Shown here: one piece after another, positions 15,908 through 23,625 of the stretch
Layout of the letters: each line of letters opens with the position of its first letter
How positions within the stretch are numbered: the first letter of the stretch is position 1
Assembly (NCBI GenBank): GCA_016839055.1
Contig: JAEKNX010000002.1
Location: 124,001 to 188,000 of the forward strand
Source of the DNA: Spirochaetales bacterium
GTDB taxonomy: Bacteria; Spirochaetota; Spirochaetia; UBA9216
Direction of reading: 5' to 3'
DNA: 64,000 nt
Position numbers and translations under genes: made by a program
Notes under the pieces: generated by a model
The model's database searches: none
Told to the model about the DNA's origin: nothing
Seen by the model: only the letters and a program-made list of their open reading frames with translations

Positions 15908-17613
15908 TGAAGAAATTTGTATATCTTGCGGTAATCGGGCTGGTCCTGGGCCTGTTGTTCATCTCAGAATCTTTCATGCTCATGATTTTCTCGTCAATAA
16001 TAATTTTTGGAATTGCCGCCCTCGGGCTTAATATCCTGAACGGTTATACCGGACAGGTTTCAATAGGACACGGCGCCTTTGTGGCCGTCGGTGCCTATGT
16101 AACATCGGTAATGAGTATGAACTTTCATACTCCGTTTATTCTGAACATCCTTGTTGTAATTGTCTGTGCAGGACTTCTCGGTTTTTTGATTGGGCTTCCT
16201 GCCCTTCGGCTGAAAGGCTTCTATCTGGCAATCGCGACGATGGCTTTCGGAGTTGCTATTCAGCAGCTGTTTGCGGCAATTCATATCTTTGGCGGTCATG
16301 GGGGACTCTATGGAATACCACGGCTGATTAAATCAGAGTTCGGGATGTATCTCTTTAATCTTGGTTTTTTTATTCTAATGTATTTTATTGCCGATGTTAT
16401 AACATCATCACCGGTCGGACTTAAATACCGGATGGTCAGAGACAGTGAAACAGCCTCAAAGGCTTACGGAATAAAACTTTCATCGGTCAAACTCAATGCC
16501 TTCGTTGTTAGTGCCATCTACGGCGGCATCGCCGGGGCTTTGTATGCGCATACTATTACCTACATCTCCCCTGCAGACTTCGGTCTGGGACTTTCAATTA
16601 ATCTTCTTTCGATGATTATCATTGGAGGAATGGCAACGCTGGAAGGCGGACTAATCGGTTCGGTAATAATTACCGGGCTGCCGTTTCTGTTTTCAAGAAC
16701 CAAGGTCCCAATGTCAATAATTATCGGAGCACTGATCATTATTTTCGTTCTCTTCTTTCCGCGCGGACTCTCTTATGGTCTGAAGATGGCTTTCCTCAAA
16801 TATCTGCAGATGCCTCTTGTCTGGTTCAGGAAACTACGGGCACGCCGAGCAAAGAGAGATGGGGATTGGGTTGAGGTAAACGGAAAGAAAATTTTCTATA
16901 CAAGCAGGGGAGAGGGCAAGCCGATTGTCATGCTTCATGGAAATCTGGGATGCGGTCTCTGGTATTCCAGGGTCATGGATCTGCCGGGATATAGAACTAT
17001 TGCCCTTGATATGGTAAACTTCGGCAGATCCGATCGTATCAAGGATTCTGAGATGAGTTCTTATGCGCTTTACCTGAGAGGATTTATCGAGAAGCTGGGG
17101 TTCAAGGACGTCTTTCTTGTTGCACACTCACTAGGGGGCGCTGTTGCCATGGAGATGGCATTTGATGCACCGGAACTCGTATCCAGGCTTCTGTTGATTG
17201 ACCCCTGTCCGATAGACGGACTTCACACGCCCGAGGAGCATTATCCCTTCCTGGAACTGTATAAATCGAATCCGCGTATGCTCAAGAAGTCGCTTCTTGC
17301 CATTGCTCCACATATTGGAGATATGAAGTTTTTGAACAGTCTTACTGATAATGCATATCTTATGAATAGAGATTCGTTTATTGCGCATCCCCGCGGTCTT
17401 GATAAGGTAAACCTGACAGAGCGTGCCAAGAGCTTCAAGAAACCAGTATTAGTTGTTGCCGGAGCCGAGGATATTCTTATCAATCGTGAAATGGCTGAGG
17501 CTACAGCCGATGCTCTCGGAGGATCGGTGTTGATATTAGAGAATATTGGACATTCGCTGATGGTTGAAGACCCGGACTTGTTCAAGGAGGTTCTTCTTAA
17601 TTTTGATGAATGA
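15907..17613 (+). CDS. LivM permease fused to an alpha/beta hydrolase
   Basis: 568 residues, about twice the normal LivM length. Residues 1-300 are a complete LivM permease (LNILNGYTGQVSIGHGAFVAVGAY, LPALRLKGFYLAIATMAFG, IGGMATLEGG). A short Arg/Lys-rich linker (309-318) leads to an alpha/beta hydrolase at 320-568: HGN oxyanion strand at 344-346, Ser408 in AHSLGG, Asp522 in AGAEDIL and His549 in GHSLMVEDP, a complete triad. By the positive-inside rule the hydrolase faces the cytoplasm. It would hydrolyse the imported compound, or a CoA ester of it, at the transporter. The frame is continuous with no stop or internal start signal between the parts, so this is a real fusion in the sequence given. 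Confidence 0.9.
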   Translation: MKKFVYLAVIGLVLGLLFISESFMLMIFSSIIIFGIAALGLNILNGYTGQVSIGHGAFVAVGAYVTSVMSMNFHTPFILNILVVIVCAGLLGFLIGLPALRLKGFYLAIATMAFGVAIQQLFAAIHIFGGHGGLYGIPRLIKSEFGMYLFNLGFFILMYFIADVITSSPVGLKYRMVRDSETASKAYGIKLSSVKLNAFVVSAIYGGIAGALYAHTITYISPADFGLGLSINLLSMIIIGGMATLEGGLIGSVIITGLPFLFSRTKVPMSIIIGALIIIFVLFFPRGLSYGLKMAFLKYLQMPLVWFRKLRARRAKRDGDWVEVNGKKIFYTSRGEGKPIVMLHGNLGCGLWYSRVMDLPGYRTIALDMVNFGRSDRIKDSEMSSYALYLRGFIEKLGFKDVFLVAHSLGGAVAMEMAFDAPELVSRLLLIDPCPIDGLHTPEEHYPFLELYKSNPRMLKKSLLAIAPHIGDMKFLNSLTDNAYLMNRDSFIAHPRGLDKVNLTERAKSFKKPVLVVAGAEDILINREMAEATADALGGSVLILENIGHSLMVEDPDLFKEVLLNFDE

Positions 17614-18736
17614 AAATACACCCCTTAGTACAAAAGAAAAGCTAATGCTCTCAGCCGTGGCTTTGTTCTCTGAGAACTGGTATGACGCAATATCTGTCGC
17701 CGAGATATGCCGGAACGGCGGACTTTCCAATGGTGTTTTTTACAGATACTACAAAGACAAGGAAGTATTGTTCCGGGAAATTCTCGATGGATTTCTTGAG
17801 GTTATCGAAACGAGAATGAGTAAAATAAGCGGTGCCGATGTAGAGGAACGTCTAATCTCTTTTTACGGATTCATCCTTGAGAGTAATATCGACGATATTG
17901 CCTACATCAACATCTTCCGGGAAGGGGAGTATAAGTTTCCTGAATACGAGCAGAGACTCCGGGTGATTTACACCGAGGCCCTTAGACGTGTATACAGGCG
18001 AACCGTCACCGTGGCAGAGTATCTTTTTATTGTCGGAAGCGTGCGATTTTTGCTCAGGCGACCCTGTTTTGATGAACAAAAGATAAGCGGCGAATATTTG
18101 AAGGATTTAGTTTACAACGGCATATTTGAATGCTCTTCGGAGATCGACTTGAGCTGTCTGAACGTAGATCTGCCGCCGGCAGTCGATAATGCCGATGAGG
18201 CTGATACCCGGACGAAATTGATTCTCTCAGGTAAACAGCTTATAGCCGAAAACTCTTTCTATAAGGTTAATATCTATGAGATAACAAGGAAGGCTGGTTT
18301 TGCGGTGGGAACCTTTTATATCAATTTTAAGAGCAAGGAAGATCTTTTTCGGGAAGTAGTAGTATATCTTGGAAAACAGCTCCGGCATTATATATCATCC
18401 AATCTCGGGGAGAATCTCAGCCGTATTGAAAGGGAAATACAGGGGTGGATGTTGTTTCTCAAATATTTTGAGACACACATTCAGAATTACCAGTTAGTAC
18501 GCGAGGCTGAGTTTGTAATAAGGGATACGGCAAAAGAGTATTATAATAAATTTGAGAAGGGCTACCTGAGACAATCAGGCGGTTTGAGACCGGATGATGA
18601 GGCCGTCGCCGCGAACTTTCTGATAGGTATAGCTCACTTTCTTGGAATTGAGCATTTTTTCAGTAAGAATATTGAAGATCCCCGAAAGGTAATCGAAGAG
18701 CTATCGGGGTTAATCTGCCGCGGCGTTAAGAAGTAG
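17606..18736 (+). CDS. Tandem TetR-family regulator with two DNA-binding units
   Basis: 376 residues, nearly double a normal TetR protein. Unit 1 has the helix-turn-helix at 28-50 (ISVAEICRNGGLSNGVFYRYYKDKEVLF). Unit 2 has a second one at 221-244 (VNIYEITRKAGFAVGTFYINFKSKEDLF). Each is followed by its own helical ligand-type domain. TetR proteins work as dimers, so this chain could act as a built-in dimer with two different halves. I chose ATG 17606, which overlaps the LivM fusion by eight bases; an AGGAGG lies 15 bases upstream. The likely target is the TGA-N8-TCA dyad of the island and the likely inducer an acyl-CoA, both inferred. Confidence 0.85.
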   Translation: MNENTPLSTKEKLMLSAVALFSENWYDAISVAEICRNGGLSNGVFYRYYKDKEVLFREILDGFLEVIETRMSKISGADVEERLISFYGFILESNIDDIAYINIFREGEYKFPEYEQRLRVIYTEALRRVYRRTVTVAEYLFIVGSVRFLLRRPCFDEQKISGEYLKDLVYNGIFECSSEIDLSCLNVDLPPAVDNADEADTRTKLILSGKQLIAENSFYKVNIYEITRKAGFAVGTFYINFKSKEDLFREVVVYLGKQLRHYISSNLGENLSRIEREIQGWMLFLKYFETHIQNYQLVREAEFVIRDTAKEYYNKFEKGYLRQSGGLRPDDEAVAANFLIGIAHFLGIEHFFSKNIEDPRKVIEELSGLICRGVKK

Positions 18737-18761
18737 AATTACATAGGCAGATGATTTTTTC

Positions 18762-18790
18762 TTGGCAGCGGGGTTTAGCTGTTTGAAAAT
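18762..18790 (+). promoter_or_regulatory. Promoter of CoA-transferase 2
   Basis: TTGGCA (18762-18767), 17 bases, GAAAAT (18785-18790), with the operator overlapping its last base. Confidence 0.6.
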
Positions 18791-18803
18791 GAGAGATGAT
18801 TCA
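18790..18803. promoter_or_regulatory. Island operator, CoA-transferase 2
   Basis: TGA-GAGATGAT-TCA at the end of the -10 box, the same placement as at 10260 and 12236. Confidence 0.7.
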
Positions 18804-18832
18804 CCTGTGATAGCATTGAACTTGGAGGAAAT

Positions 18833-20152
18833 ATGACCAGTTGGGAAGAAAAGTATAAGAGGAAATTATCGAGCATCGAAGATGCTATAAAATCATTACC
18901 GCCGAAGGCTACGGTGATAGTCGGAATGGCCGCTATGGAGGCTCAGGGACTTCTAACTCATGTTCATGAGTATGAGGAGCATTTCGAGTATTTGAAGGTC
19001 GGTTCCTGTTTGAACCTTGGTGATTTCCCATTTTGCCAGGAACAAAAGTATGAAGGAACATTCTGTAATGATAACTGGTTTTTCGGTCCTGCGACTCGGA
19101 AGGCTGCAAAACTTGGATATAAAATTGTAGATTATATGCCGAATAACCTCCACCGGGCGGGTTATGAAAAAGCGCTGGCAGAGAAGGAAGACGGAAATTA
19201 CCTCGTTTTCTGGGGAGCAGTGACTCCTATGCAGGCAAAATCAGGCTACTTCAATCTGGGAATATCAAACGTTTATGAGCATGATGTAATGCAGCTTGCC
19301 GATAAGATAATTCTCGAGGTCAATCCCAGGGTTCCCCATATGCACGGAGAGACTCAGGTTCATATCGATCAGGTTGACGCCATAGTTGAATACGAGAATC
19401 CTCTGCCGACAATTCCCATTCCCCAGCCGAACGAAGTAGAAGAGAGAATCGCTGCGCACATTGCAGAGCTTGTTGATGACGGCTCGACCCTTCAGATAGG
19501 CATCGGCGGAATACCCAATGCCGTGGCAAAGCTTCTGAAGGACAAGAAAGATCTGGGAGTTCATACCGAGATGTTTACCGAATCGATGATAGAACTCTTT
19601 GAGGAAGGGGTAATTACCAACAGAAAGAAGAACTTCTGGCCTGGAAAATTTGTATGCACCTTCGCGATGGGAACACAGAATATGTACGACTGGATAGACA
19701 ATAATCCCGGCGTCCTCGTTCTAAAGGGGCGTTACGTGAACGATCCCTACGTGATCGCCCGCAACGATAATATGGTGAGCATTAATACAGCCATCTCGGT
19801 AGATTTAACCGGGCAGGTCTGCTCGGAATCAATCGGGGCAACCCAGTTTTCCGGAACAGGTGGACAGCTTGATACCCATCGCGGCGCAATAATGAGCAAT
19901 GGCGGAAAGGGAATAATTGCTCTGCGCTCCACGGCAAAAGGCGGTACAATATCCACTATTACACCAACTCTTCTAAGCGGGTCTATAGTATCTGTTCCAA
20001 GGCATGACCTTGATACTGTTGTCACAGAGTACGGTGTGGCACGGCTGCGCGGCCGGACTGTCAGTAAGCGGACTGAGGCCCTTATCTCAATTGCGCACCC
20101 GGATTTTCGTGAAGAACTCAGGGCTGCGGCGAGAAAGATTGGACATATCTGA
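18833..20152 (+). CDS. Acetyl-CoA hydrolase/transferase family CoA-transferase 2
   Basis: 439-residue paralogue of the enzyme at 5682. The core IGIGGIPNAVAKLLKDKKDLGVHTEM (222-247) places the catalytic Glu at 246, and FSGTGGQLD is kept. The start region MTSWEEKYKRKL mirrors the paralogue's MTNWDELYKGKL and follows GGAGG. The two copies differ enough to suggest different acyl partners. It probably activates the imported carboxylate using acetyl-CoA or another acyl-CoA. It is a single-gene unit with an operator at its promoter. Confidence 0.9.
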   Translation: MTSWEEKYKRKLSSIEDAIKSLPPKATVIVGMAAMEAQGLLTHVHEYEEHFEYLKVGSCLNLGDFPFCQEQKYEGTFCNDNWFFGPATRKAAKLGYKIVDYMPNNLHRAGYEKALAEKEDGNYLVFWGAVTPMQAKSGYFNLGISNVYEHDVMQLADKIILEVNPRVPHMHGETQVHIDQVDAIVEYENPLPTIPIPQPNEVEERIAAHIAELVDDGSTLQIGIGGIPNAVAKLLKDKKDLGVHTEMFTESMIELFEEGVITNRKKNFWPGKFVCTFAMGTQNMYDWIDNNPGVLVLKGRYVNDPYVIARNDNMVSINTAISVDLTGQVCSESIGATQFSGTGGQLDTHRGAIMSNGGKGIIALRSTAKGGTISTITPTLLSGSIVSVPRHDLDTVVTEYGVARLRGRTVSKRTEALISIAHPDFREELRAAARKIGHI

Positions 20153-20158
20153 TATAGG

Positions 20159-20192
20159 GATCTCCCCCCTAAGTTTTTCAGGAGGGGAGATC
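20159..20192 (+). terminator. Stem-loop after CoA-transferase 2
   Basis: GATCTCCCC (20159-20167) and GGGGAGATC (20184-20192) pair around a 16-base loop, seven bases after the stop. No U-run follows, only TAATATAA. Confidence 0.5.
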
Positions 20193-20261
20193 TAATATAA
20201 ATACTTGTTAAAACTTGAAACTGTGGTTGCTTATAGCAAGGATGTTCGTGAGTAACTGATA

Positions 20262-20738
20262 TTATCCCTGCTCGAATAGTCCTGTTATTTTTGCGGCCGA
20301 AACGTCAATATCCGCTTCGCGATGTTTGCTTGACCAGATGACCATTTCTGTTCCGACAGGCTTTGAGCCAGCTCTGCTGCATGATTTCGACATCTGAGAC
20401 AGGGCGTGACTGCCGCCCGTCCATTTAAACGGGAGCTGTTTGGTGACAAAACAGACAATCGTTTTTCCGCTCAGGCCGGTGATTGTGCTCATATATTTGT
20501 TCATCGGCAATGCAAGTGAAAAGGCCTGAACCGGTGATGCGAAGACAATTCCGTCATAGGCAGATGGATCTGGTGCTTTCTCGATTGTAATTGAAGCAAA
20601 GCCTTTTTCCGGATTCCCGGAGATCTCTATCATGTCGATAGTTGGCATATGGCCGGCTGCCTCGAGGCTGTTTTTTATTTTTTCGCAGACAGAGGCGGTG
20701 TTTCCAGACTGTGAATAGACAATTATTCCAATATTCAT
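20262..20738 (-). CDS. Flavodoxin-family protein
   Basis: 158-residue flavodoxin-fold protein. IIVYSQSGNTASVCEKIKNSL (5-25) is the FMN phosphate-binding loop; FASPVQAFSLALPMNKYM corresponds to the loop around the isoalloxazine ring. It has no Cys cluster, unlike the flavoprotein at 7379. It could be an electron carrier or a small NAD(P)H:quinone reductase. It has no obvious operon partner; the cyclase gene upstream on the same strand ends 46 bases away. Confidence 0.8.
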   Translation of the reverse strand: MNIGIIVYSQSGNTASVCEKIKNSLEAAGHMPTIDMIEISGNPEKGFASITIEKAPDPSAYDGIVFASPVQAFSLALPMNKYMSTITGLSGKTIVCFVTKQLPFKWTGGSHALSQMSKSCSRAGSKPVGTEMVIWSSKHREADIDVSAAKITGLFEQG

Positions 20739-20784
20739 TTCATCATCCTCAATAAGATAAAATTATATCATGAGATACTAAAAT

Positions 20785-21855
20785 TTACTCTTTGTTTTCG
20801 GCTTCAAACTCTATAGTTATATTTTCGGCAAGATCCTCAATGCTGCTTTCCTTGTTGTAGAGTTTCTCCATGTACATCTTCTGGTCGACGAAATTGAGAA
20901 GATCTTCATAGTCCTCTCCCTGGGCTTCGTGAACACCGATACTCAGACTCGTCCTGAAGCTTTGAAGTTCATCGCTAAGTTCTATTTTTTTGAAAATTCT
21001 TTCTTTCAGCAGATGAGCCTTGTCCGCGCCCGTAGATGGAAGCAACAGGATGAATTCGTCACCCCCGTATCTGAAAACGAGGTCGGAGCTTCTGATTGAC
21101 TCCTTGAGGACAGCGGCGGTTAGCATCAGGACCTTGTCACCCGCAACATGACCGTAGGTATCATTAATAAGCTTGAAATCGTCGATGTCGATGAACATCA
21201 GAGTCAGAGTGTCATCAGATCTTTTAGTTCGCTCGATCTCTTTTGTCAGATAAAACTGGAAGTATCTTCTGTTGTAAACCTTGGTAAGAGGGTCTATGTT
21301 GACAAGTTTTTTTATACCCGCATGATAATAGGCTTTTTCAATGGCTATTGCCGCAAAATCGGTGATGGTCGTAAGGAGTTTTAAATCAAAGGGCGTAAAC
21401 CTGGTTCCTTCAAGCTTGTTGATTAGCTCTATGACACCGTAGACCTTGCCTCGGCTTATGAGCGGCACGCCGATGATTGATTCGGTTTTGAATCCGGAAT
21501 CTTCATCATAACTGGAGTCAAATCTACCATCCTTTTCGACATCTTCAATTATCAGGGACATTTTATTCTCTGCAATCCAGCCCGCAATACCCTGACCTTT
21601 TTTGATGGTTTTGCCTTTGAGATGGGATGAAGCCCGTCCTTCAACAATGATGAATTTCAGTTCTCCGGTTTTTGAATCTCTGAGCATCAGCGACCAGTTA
21701 AGCGGCGAGAAGATGGAACCTATCTGCCTCATGATCTCCGACAGAGTGTCATTCACTGTCCTGCAGGAAACTATGGATCTCGCAATTTCAGAGAAAAAGG
21801 AAAGTCTTACAAGTTCTTCTGTTGCTATGGAATCTGTTATAATATCGGTTAACAT
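20785..21855 (-). CDS. GAF-GGDEF diguanylate cyclase
   Basis: 356 residues. A GAF domain (about 25-175; KGQGIAGWIAENK, IGVPLISRGKVYGVIELINK) senses a small ligand and a C-terminal GGDEF domain (185-340) makes cyclic di-GMP. The active site GGDEF is intact at 264-268. RSSD at 255-258, five residues before it, is a complete product-inhibition I-site. It has no membrane segment and should be soluble. Its promoter region is shared with the divergent TetR gene at 21976, so that repressor may also control it. Confidence 0.92.
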   Translation of the reverse strand: MLTDIITDSIATEELVRLSFFSEIARSIVSCRTVNDTLSEIMRQIGSIFSPLNWSLMLRDSKTGELKFIIVEGRASSHLKGKTIKKGQGIAGWIAENKMSLIIEDVEKDGRFDSSYDEDSGFKTESIIGVPLISRGKVYGVIELINKLEGTRFTPFDLKLLTTITDFAAIAIEKAYYHAGIKKLVNIDPLTKVYNRRYFQFYLTKEIERTKRSDDTLTLMFIDIDDFKLINDTYGHVAGDKVLMLTAAVLKESIRSSDLVFRYGGDEFILLLPSTGADKAHLLKERIFKKIELSDELQSFRTSLSIGVHEAQGEDYEDLLNFVDQKMYMEKLYNKESSIEDLAENITIEFEAENKE

Positions 21856-21890
21856 CGCGAGCCTCGTCTTTTATTTGAAATTATATGAAT

Positions 21891-21919
21891 ACTATACTAC
21901 TAAAATAAAAAGCTGTCAT
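21891..21919 (-). promoter_or_regulatory. Possible promoter of the GAF-GGDEF gene
   Basis: On the minus strand ATGACA (21919-21914), 17 bases, TATAGT (21896-21891), about 35 bases before the ATG, which follows GAGG. Confidence 0.5.
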
Positions 21920-21935
21920 GGACAAAGTTTAAGAC

Positions 21936-21964
21936 TGGACAAAATTAGACTATTAGACTATAAT
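21936..21964 (+). promoter_or_regulatory. Promoter of the TetR gene
   Basis: TGGACA (21936-21941), 17 bases, TATAAT (21959-21964). The expected +1 is about five bases before the ATG at 21976, too close for a ribosome-binding site. Confidence 0.7.
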
Positions 21965-21975
21965 AGTCTAATAGT
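21949..21975. promoter_or_regulatory. 27-bp perfect palindromic operator ending at the TetR start codon
   Basis: Arms ACTATTAGACTAT and ATAGTCTAATAGT flank a single central A. It contains the -10 box and ends one base before ATG, so a protein bound here would shut off the gene. Self-repression is the natural reading. Confidence 0.75.
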
Positions 21976-22548
21976 ATGAATGATAAGATATATAATTCAA
22001 TAATAGAATCCGCGGAAAAGCTTTTTAACAGGTTTGGTATCGGAAAAACCGCTGTGTCAGATGTTGCAGATATGGCCGATGTCTCCAGGGCGACCATCTT
22101 CAACAATTTCGGGAATAAGGACGGTCTGATAGAAGCTGTCCTTCAGCATAAGGCTGATGATTTCAGTCATCAGATAAAGAAGCGTGTGAACAGTTCTGAT
22201 ACAGCGGCTCAGCAGATTAAGATAATTCTACTTGAAAGACTGAAACTGCTTCGGAGTCTGAAATTTCTTACTGATAAGAGGATTAGATATAGTAATAAAT
22301 CAATCGAGAAATTTATTCTCGAATTAAATGAAATATTCAAACATCGGGTGTGGAATATTCTTCAGCATATGAGGGGCGGAGACTTGGACCACAAAAGCAT
22401 GCTTAACAGTATTTTCTTCATGCTGAGAGGCATAGAGCAGGGACTTTTCGATCATATAGAACCATTTCAGCTGTCTGGAATTGAGAAGGATATGGATTTT
22501 TTTCTTAAACAGATGTTCAAGGGTGAAAAAGAGGGCGGGAGCAGCTAA
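21976..22548 (+). CDS. TetR-family regulator, probably self-repressing
   Basis: 190 residues with an N-terminal helix-turn-helix (about 23-50, KTAVSDVADMADVSRATIFNNFGNKDGLIEAV) and an all-helical C-terminal domain that would bind the inducer. There is no Shine-Dalgarno site and the -10 box ends 11 bases before the ATG, so the message is probably leaderless. The next gene, a membrane protein, starts two bases after the stop codon, and the HD protein overlaps that, forming a three-gene operon. Confidence 0.88.
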   Translation: MNDKIYNSIIESAEKLFNRFGIGKTAVSDVADMADVSRATIFNNFGNKDGLIEAVLQHKADDFSHQIKKRVNSSDTAAQQIKIILLERLKLLRSLKFLTDKRIRYSNKSIEKFILELNEIFKHRVWNILQHMRGGDLDHKSMLNSIFFMLRGIEQGLFDHIEPFQLSGIEKDMDFFLKQMFKGEKEGGSS

Positions 22549-22549
22549 G

Positions 22550-23116
22550 ATGAATACCGAAAGGATCTATATATTTTTTGTTTTTTCTTTTATTGGCTGG
22601 GTAATTGAGCTGATTTTCAGATCTGTCTATGAAAAGAGGCTGGTTAATCCTGGATTCCATAAGGGGCCCTGGCTTCCGCTCTATGGTATAACAGGACTAA
22701 TGATTGTCTTTGTCTCGAGCCTGCTCGGGCAGCAATCGCTTTTCATCAGGATGGTATTTTATTTCATCCTGAGCACTGCAGTTGAATTGGCCGCGGGGGT
22801 CTTTCTTGAGCTTGGTTTTGATAAGCGCTACTGGGACTACTCCGAAAATCGGTTTAACATAATGGGTTATATCTGTCCGCTGTATTCCTGCGGATGGGTG
22901 CTCATCTGTCTTATAGTTGAGTTTTTTCTGCTCGGCAGACTGGTAGAATTAATTCGGGCGATTCCGGAAGATATCCTTTTCAGGATAGATTTTCTATTGC
23001 TGTTAGTGTTTTCGGCCGATTTTTTTATCTCCAGCGGTATAGAGCAGGGGAGAACAAAGAGGGTGGTGAAAACACTGGTTGCCTTAATTAACGATAACAG
23101 GAAACATGGCGGATGA
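22550..23116 (+). CDS. CmpB-type (putative ABC-transporter type IV) membrane protein
   Basis: 188-residue protein with about five hydrophobic segments. FSFIGWVIELIFRSVYEKRLVNPGFHKGPWLPLYG is the signature of the PF06541 family, and WDYSENRFNIMGYICPLYSCGW is the second conserved block. Despite the family name no ATPase is nearby, and its function is unknown. The start at 22550 follows GAGGGCGGGAG; an ATG 69 bases upstream lies inside the TetR gene. Its stop overlaps the next start by ATGA. Confidence 0.75.
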   Translation: MNTERIYIFFVFSFIGWVIELIFRSVYEKRLVNPGFHKGPWLPLYGITGLMIVFVSSLLGQQSLFIRMVFYFILSTAVELAAGVFLELGFDKRYWDYSENRFNIMGYICPLYSCGWVLICLIVEFFLLGRLVELIRAIPEDILFRIDFLLLLVFSADFFISSGIEQGRTKRVVKTLVALINDNRKHGG

Positions 23117-23625
23117 AAGATTTCCTAATTCCTGAGGAGCTGAAACAGAGTCCGGAAATAAGGGAAATTCTTATTCATCCGCATTTTACCGGGATGAAGA
23201 AGTACCGGCATCATGGCGAGGTTAGCTGCCACGCCCATACTCTCCGAGTTACCGAGCATTCATTCCGGCTGTCTTCGGGCAGAAGGGTGAATGTTACGTC
23301 ACTCATACGGGGGGCGCTTCTCCATGATTTTTATCTTTATGACTGGCACGGCGGCTGCCCGCCTTTTCACGGATTCAGACATCCCGGATGGGCTCTTGAT
23401 AATGCAAGAGAGCATTTCGGTTTGAATGAGATTGAAGAGGATATCATCAGGAAGCACATGTTTCCGCTCACACCCGGGCTTCCTCTTTTTACCGAATCCG
23501 CGATTGTTTCGGTTGCCGACAAGATAGCGGCCTGGAACGATTATCAGATGATGGTTGGCGATTATCTTAGAAGACGTTTCCGGAGAAGGCGGAATAAATC
23601 GAGGCAAACTCAGATTCATCACTGA
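23113..23625 (+). CDS. HD-domain protein
   Basis: 170 residues. HHGEVSCHAHTLRV near residue 37 and LLHDFYLYDWHG near residue 73 supply the His and His-Asp metal ligands of HD phosphohydrolases, and VSVADKIAAWNDY holds the later Asp. The expected reaction is hydrolysis of a phosphate ester or nucleotide; the substrate is unknown. The C-terminus is a basic tail (RRRFRRRRNKSR). It is coupled by ATGA to the CmpB-type gene. Its last 59 bases overlap the convergent methyltransferase gene. Confidence 0.8.
   Translation: MKDFLIPEELKQSPEIREILIHPHFTGMKKYRHHGEVSCHAHTLRVTEHSFRLSSGRRVNVTSLIRGALLHDFYLYDWHGGCPPFHGFRHPGWALDNAREHFGLNEIEEDIIRKHMFPLTPGLPLFTESAIVSVADKIAAWNDYQMMVGDYLRRRFRRRRNKSRQTQIHH

Noticed and set aside
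17564-18736. Longer TetR reading from ATG 17564
   Set aside because: It adds 14 residues from inside the LivM fusion gene without a ribosome-binding site.
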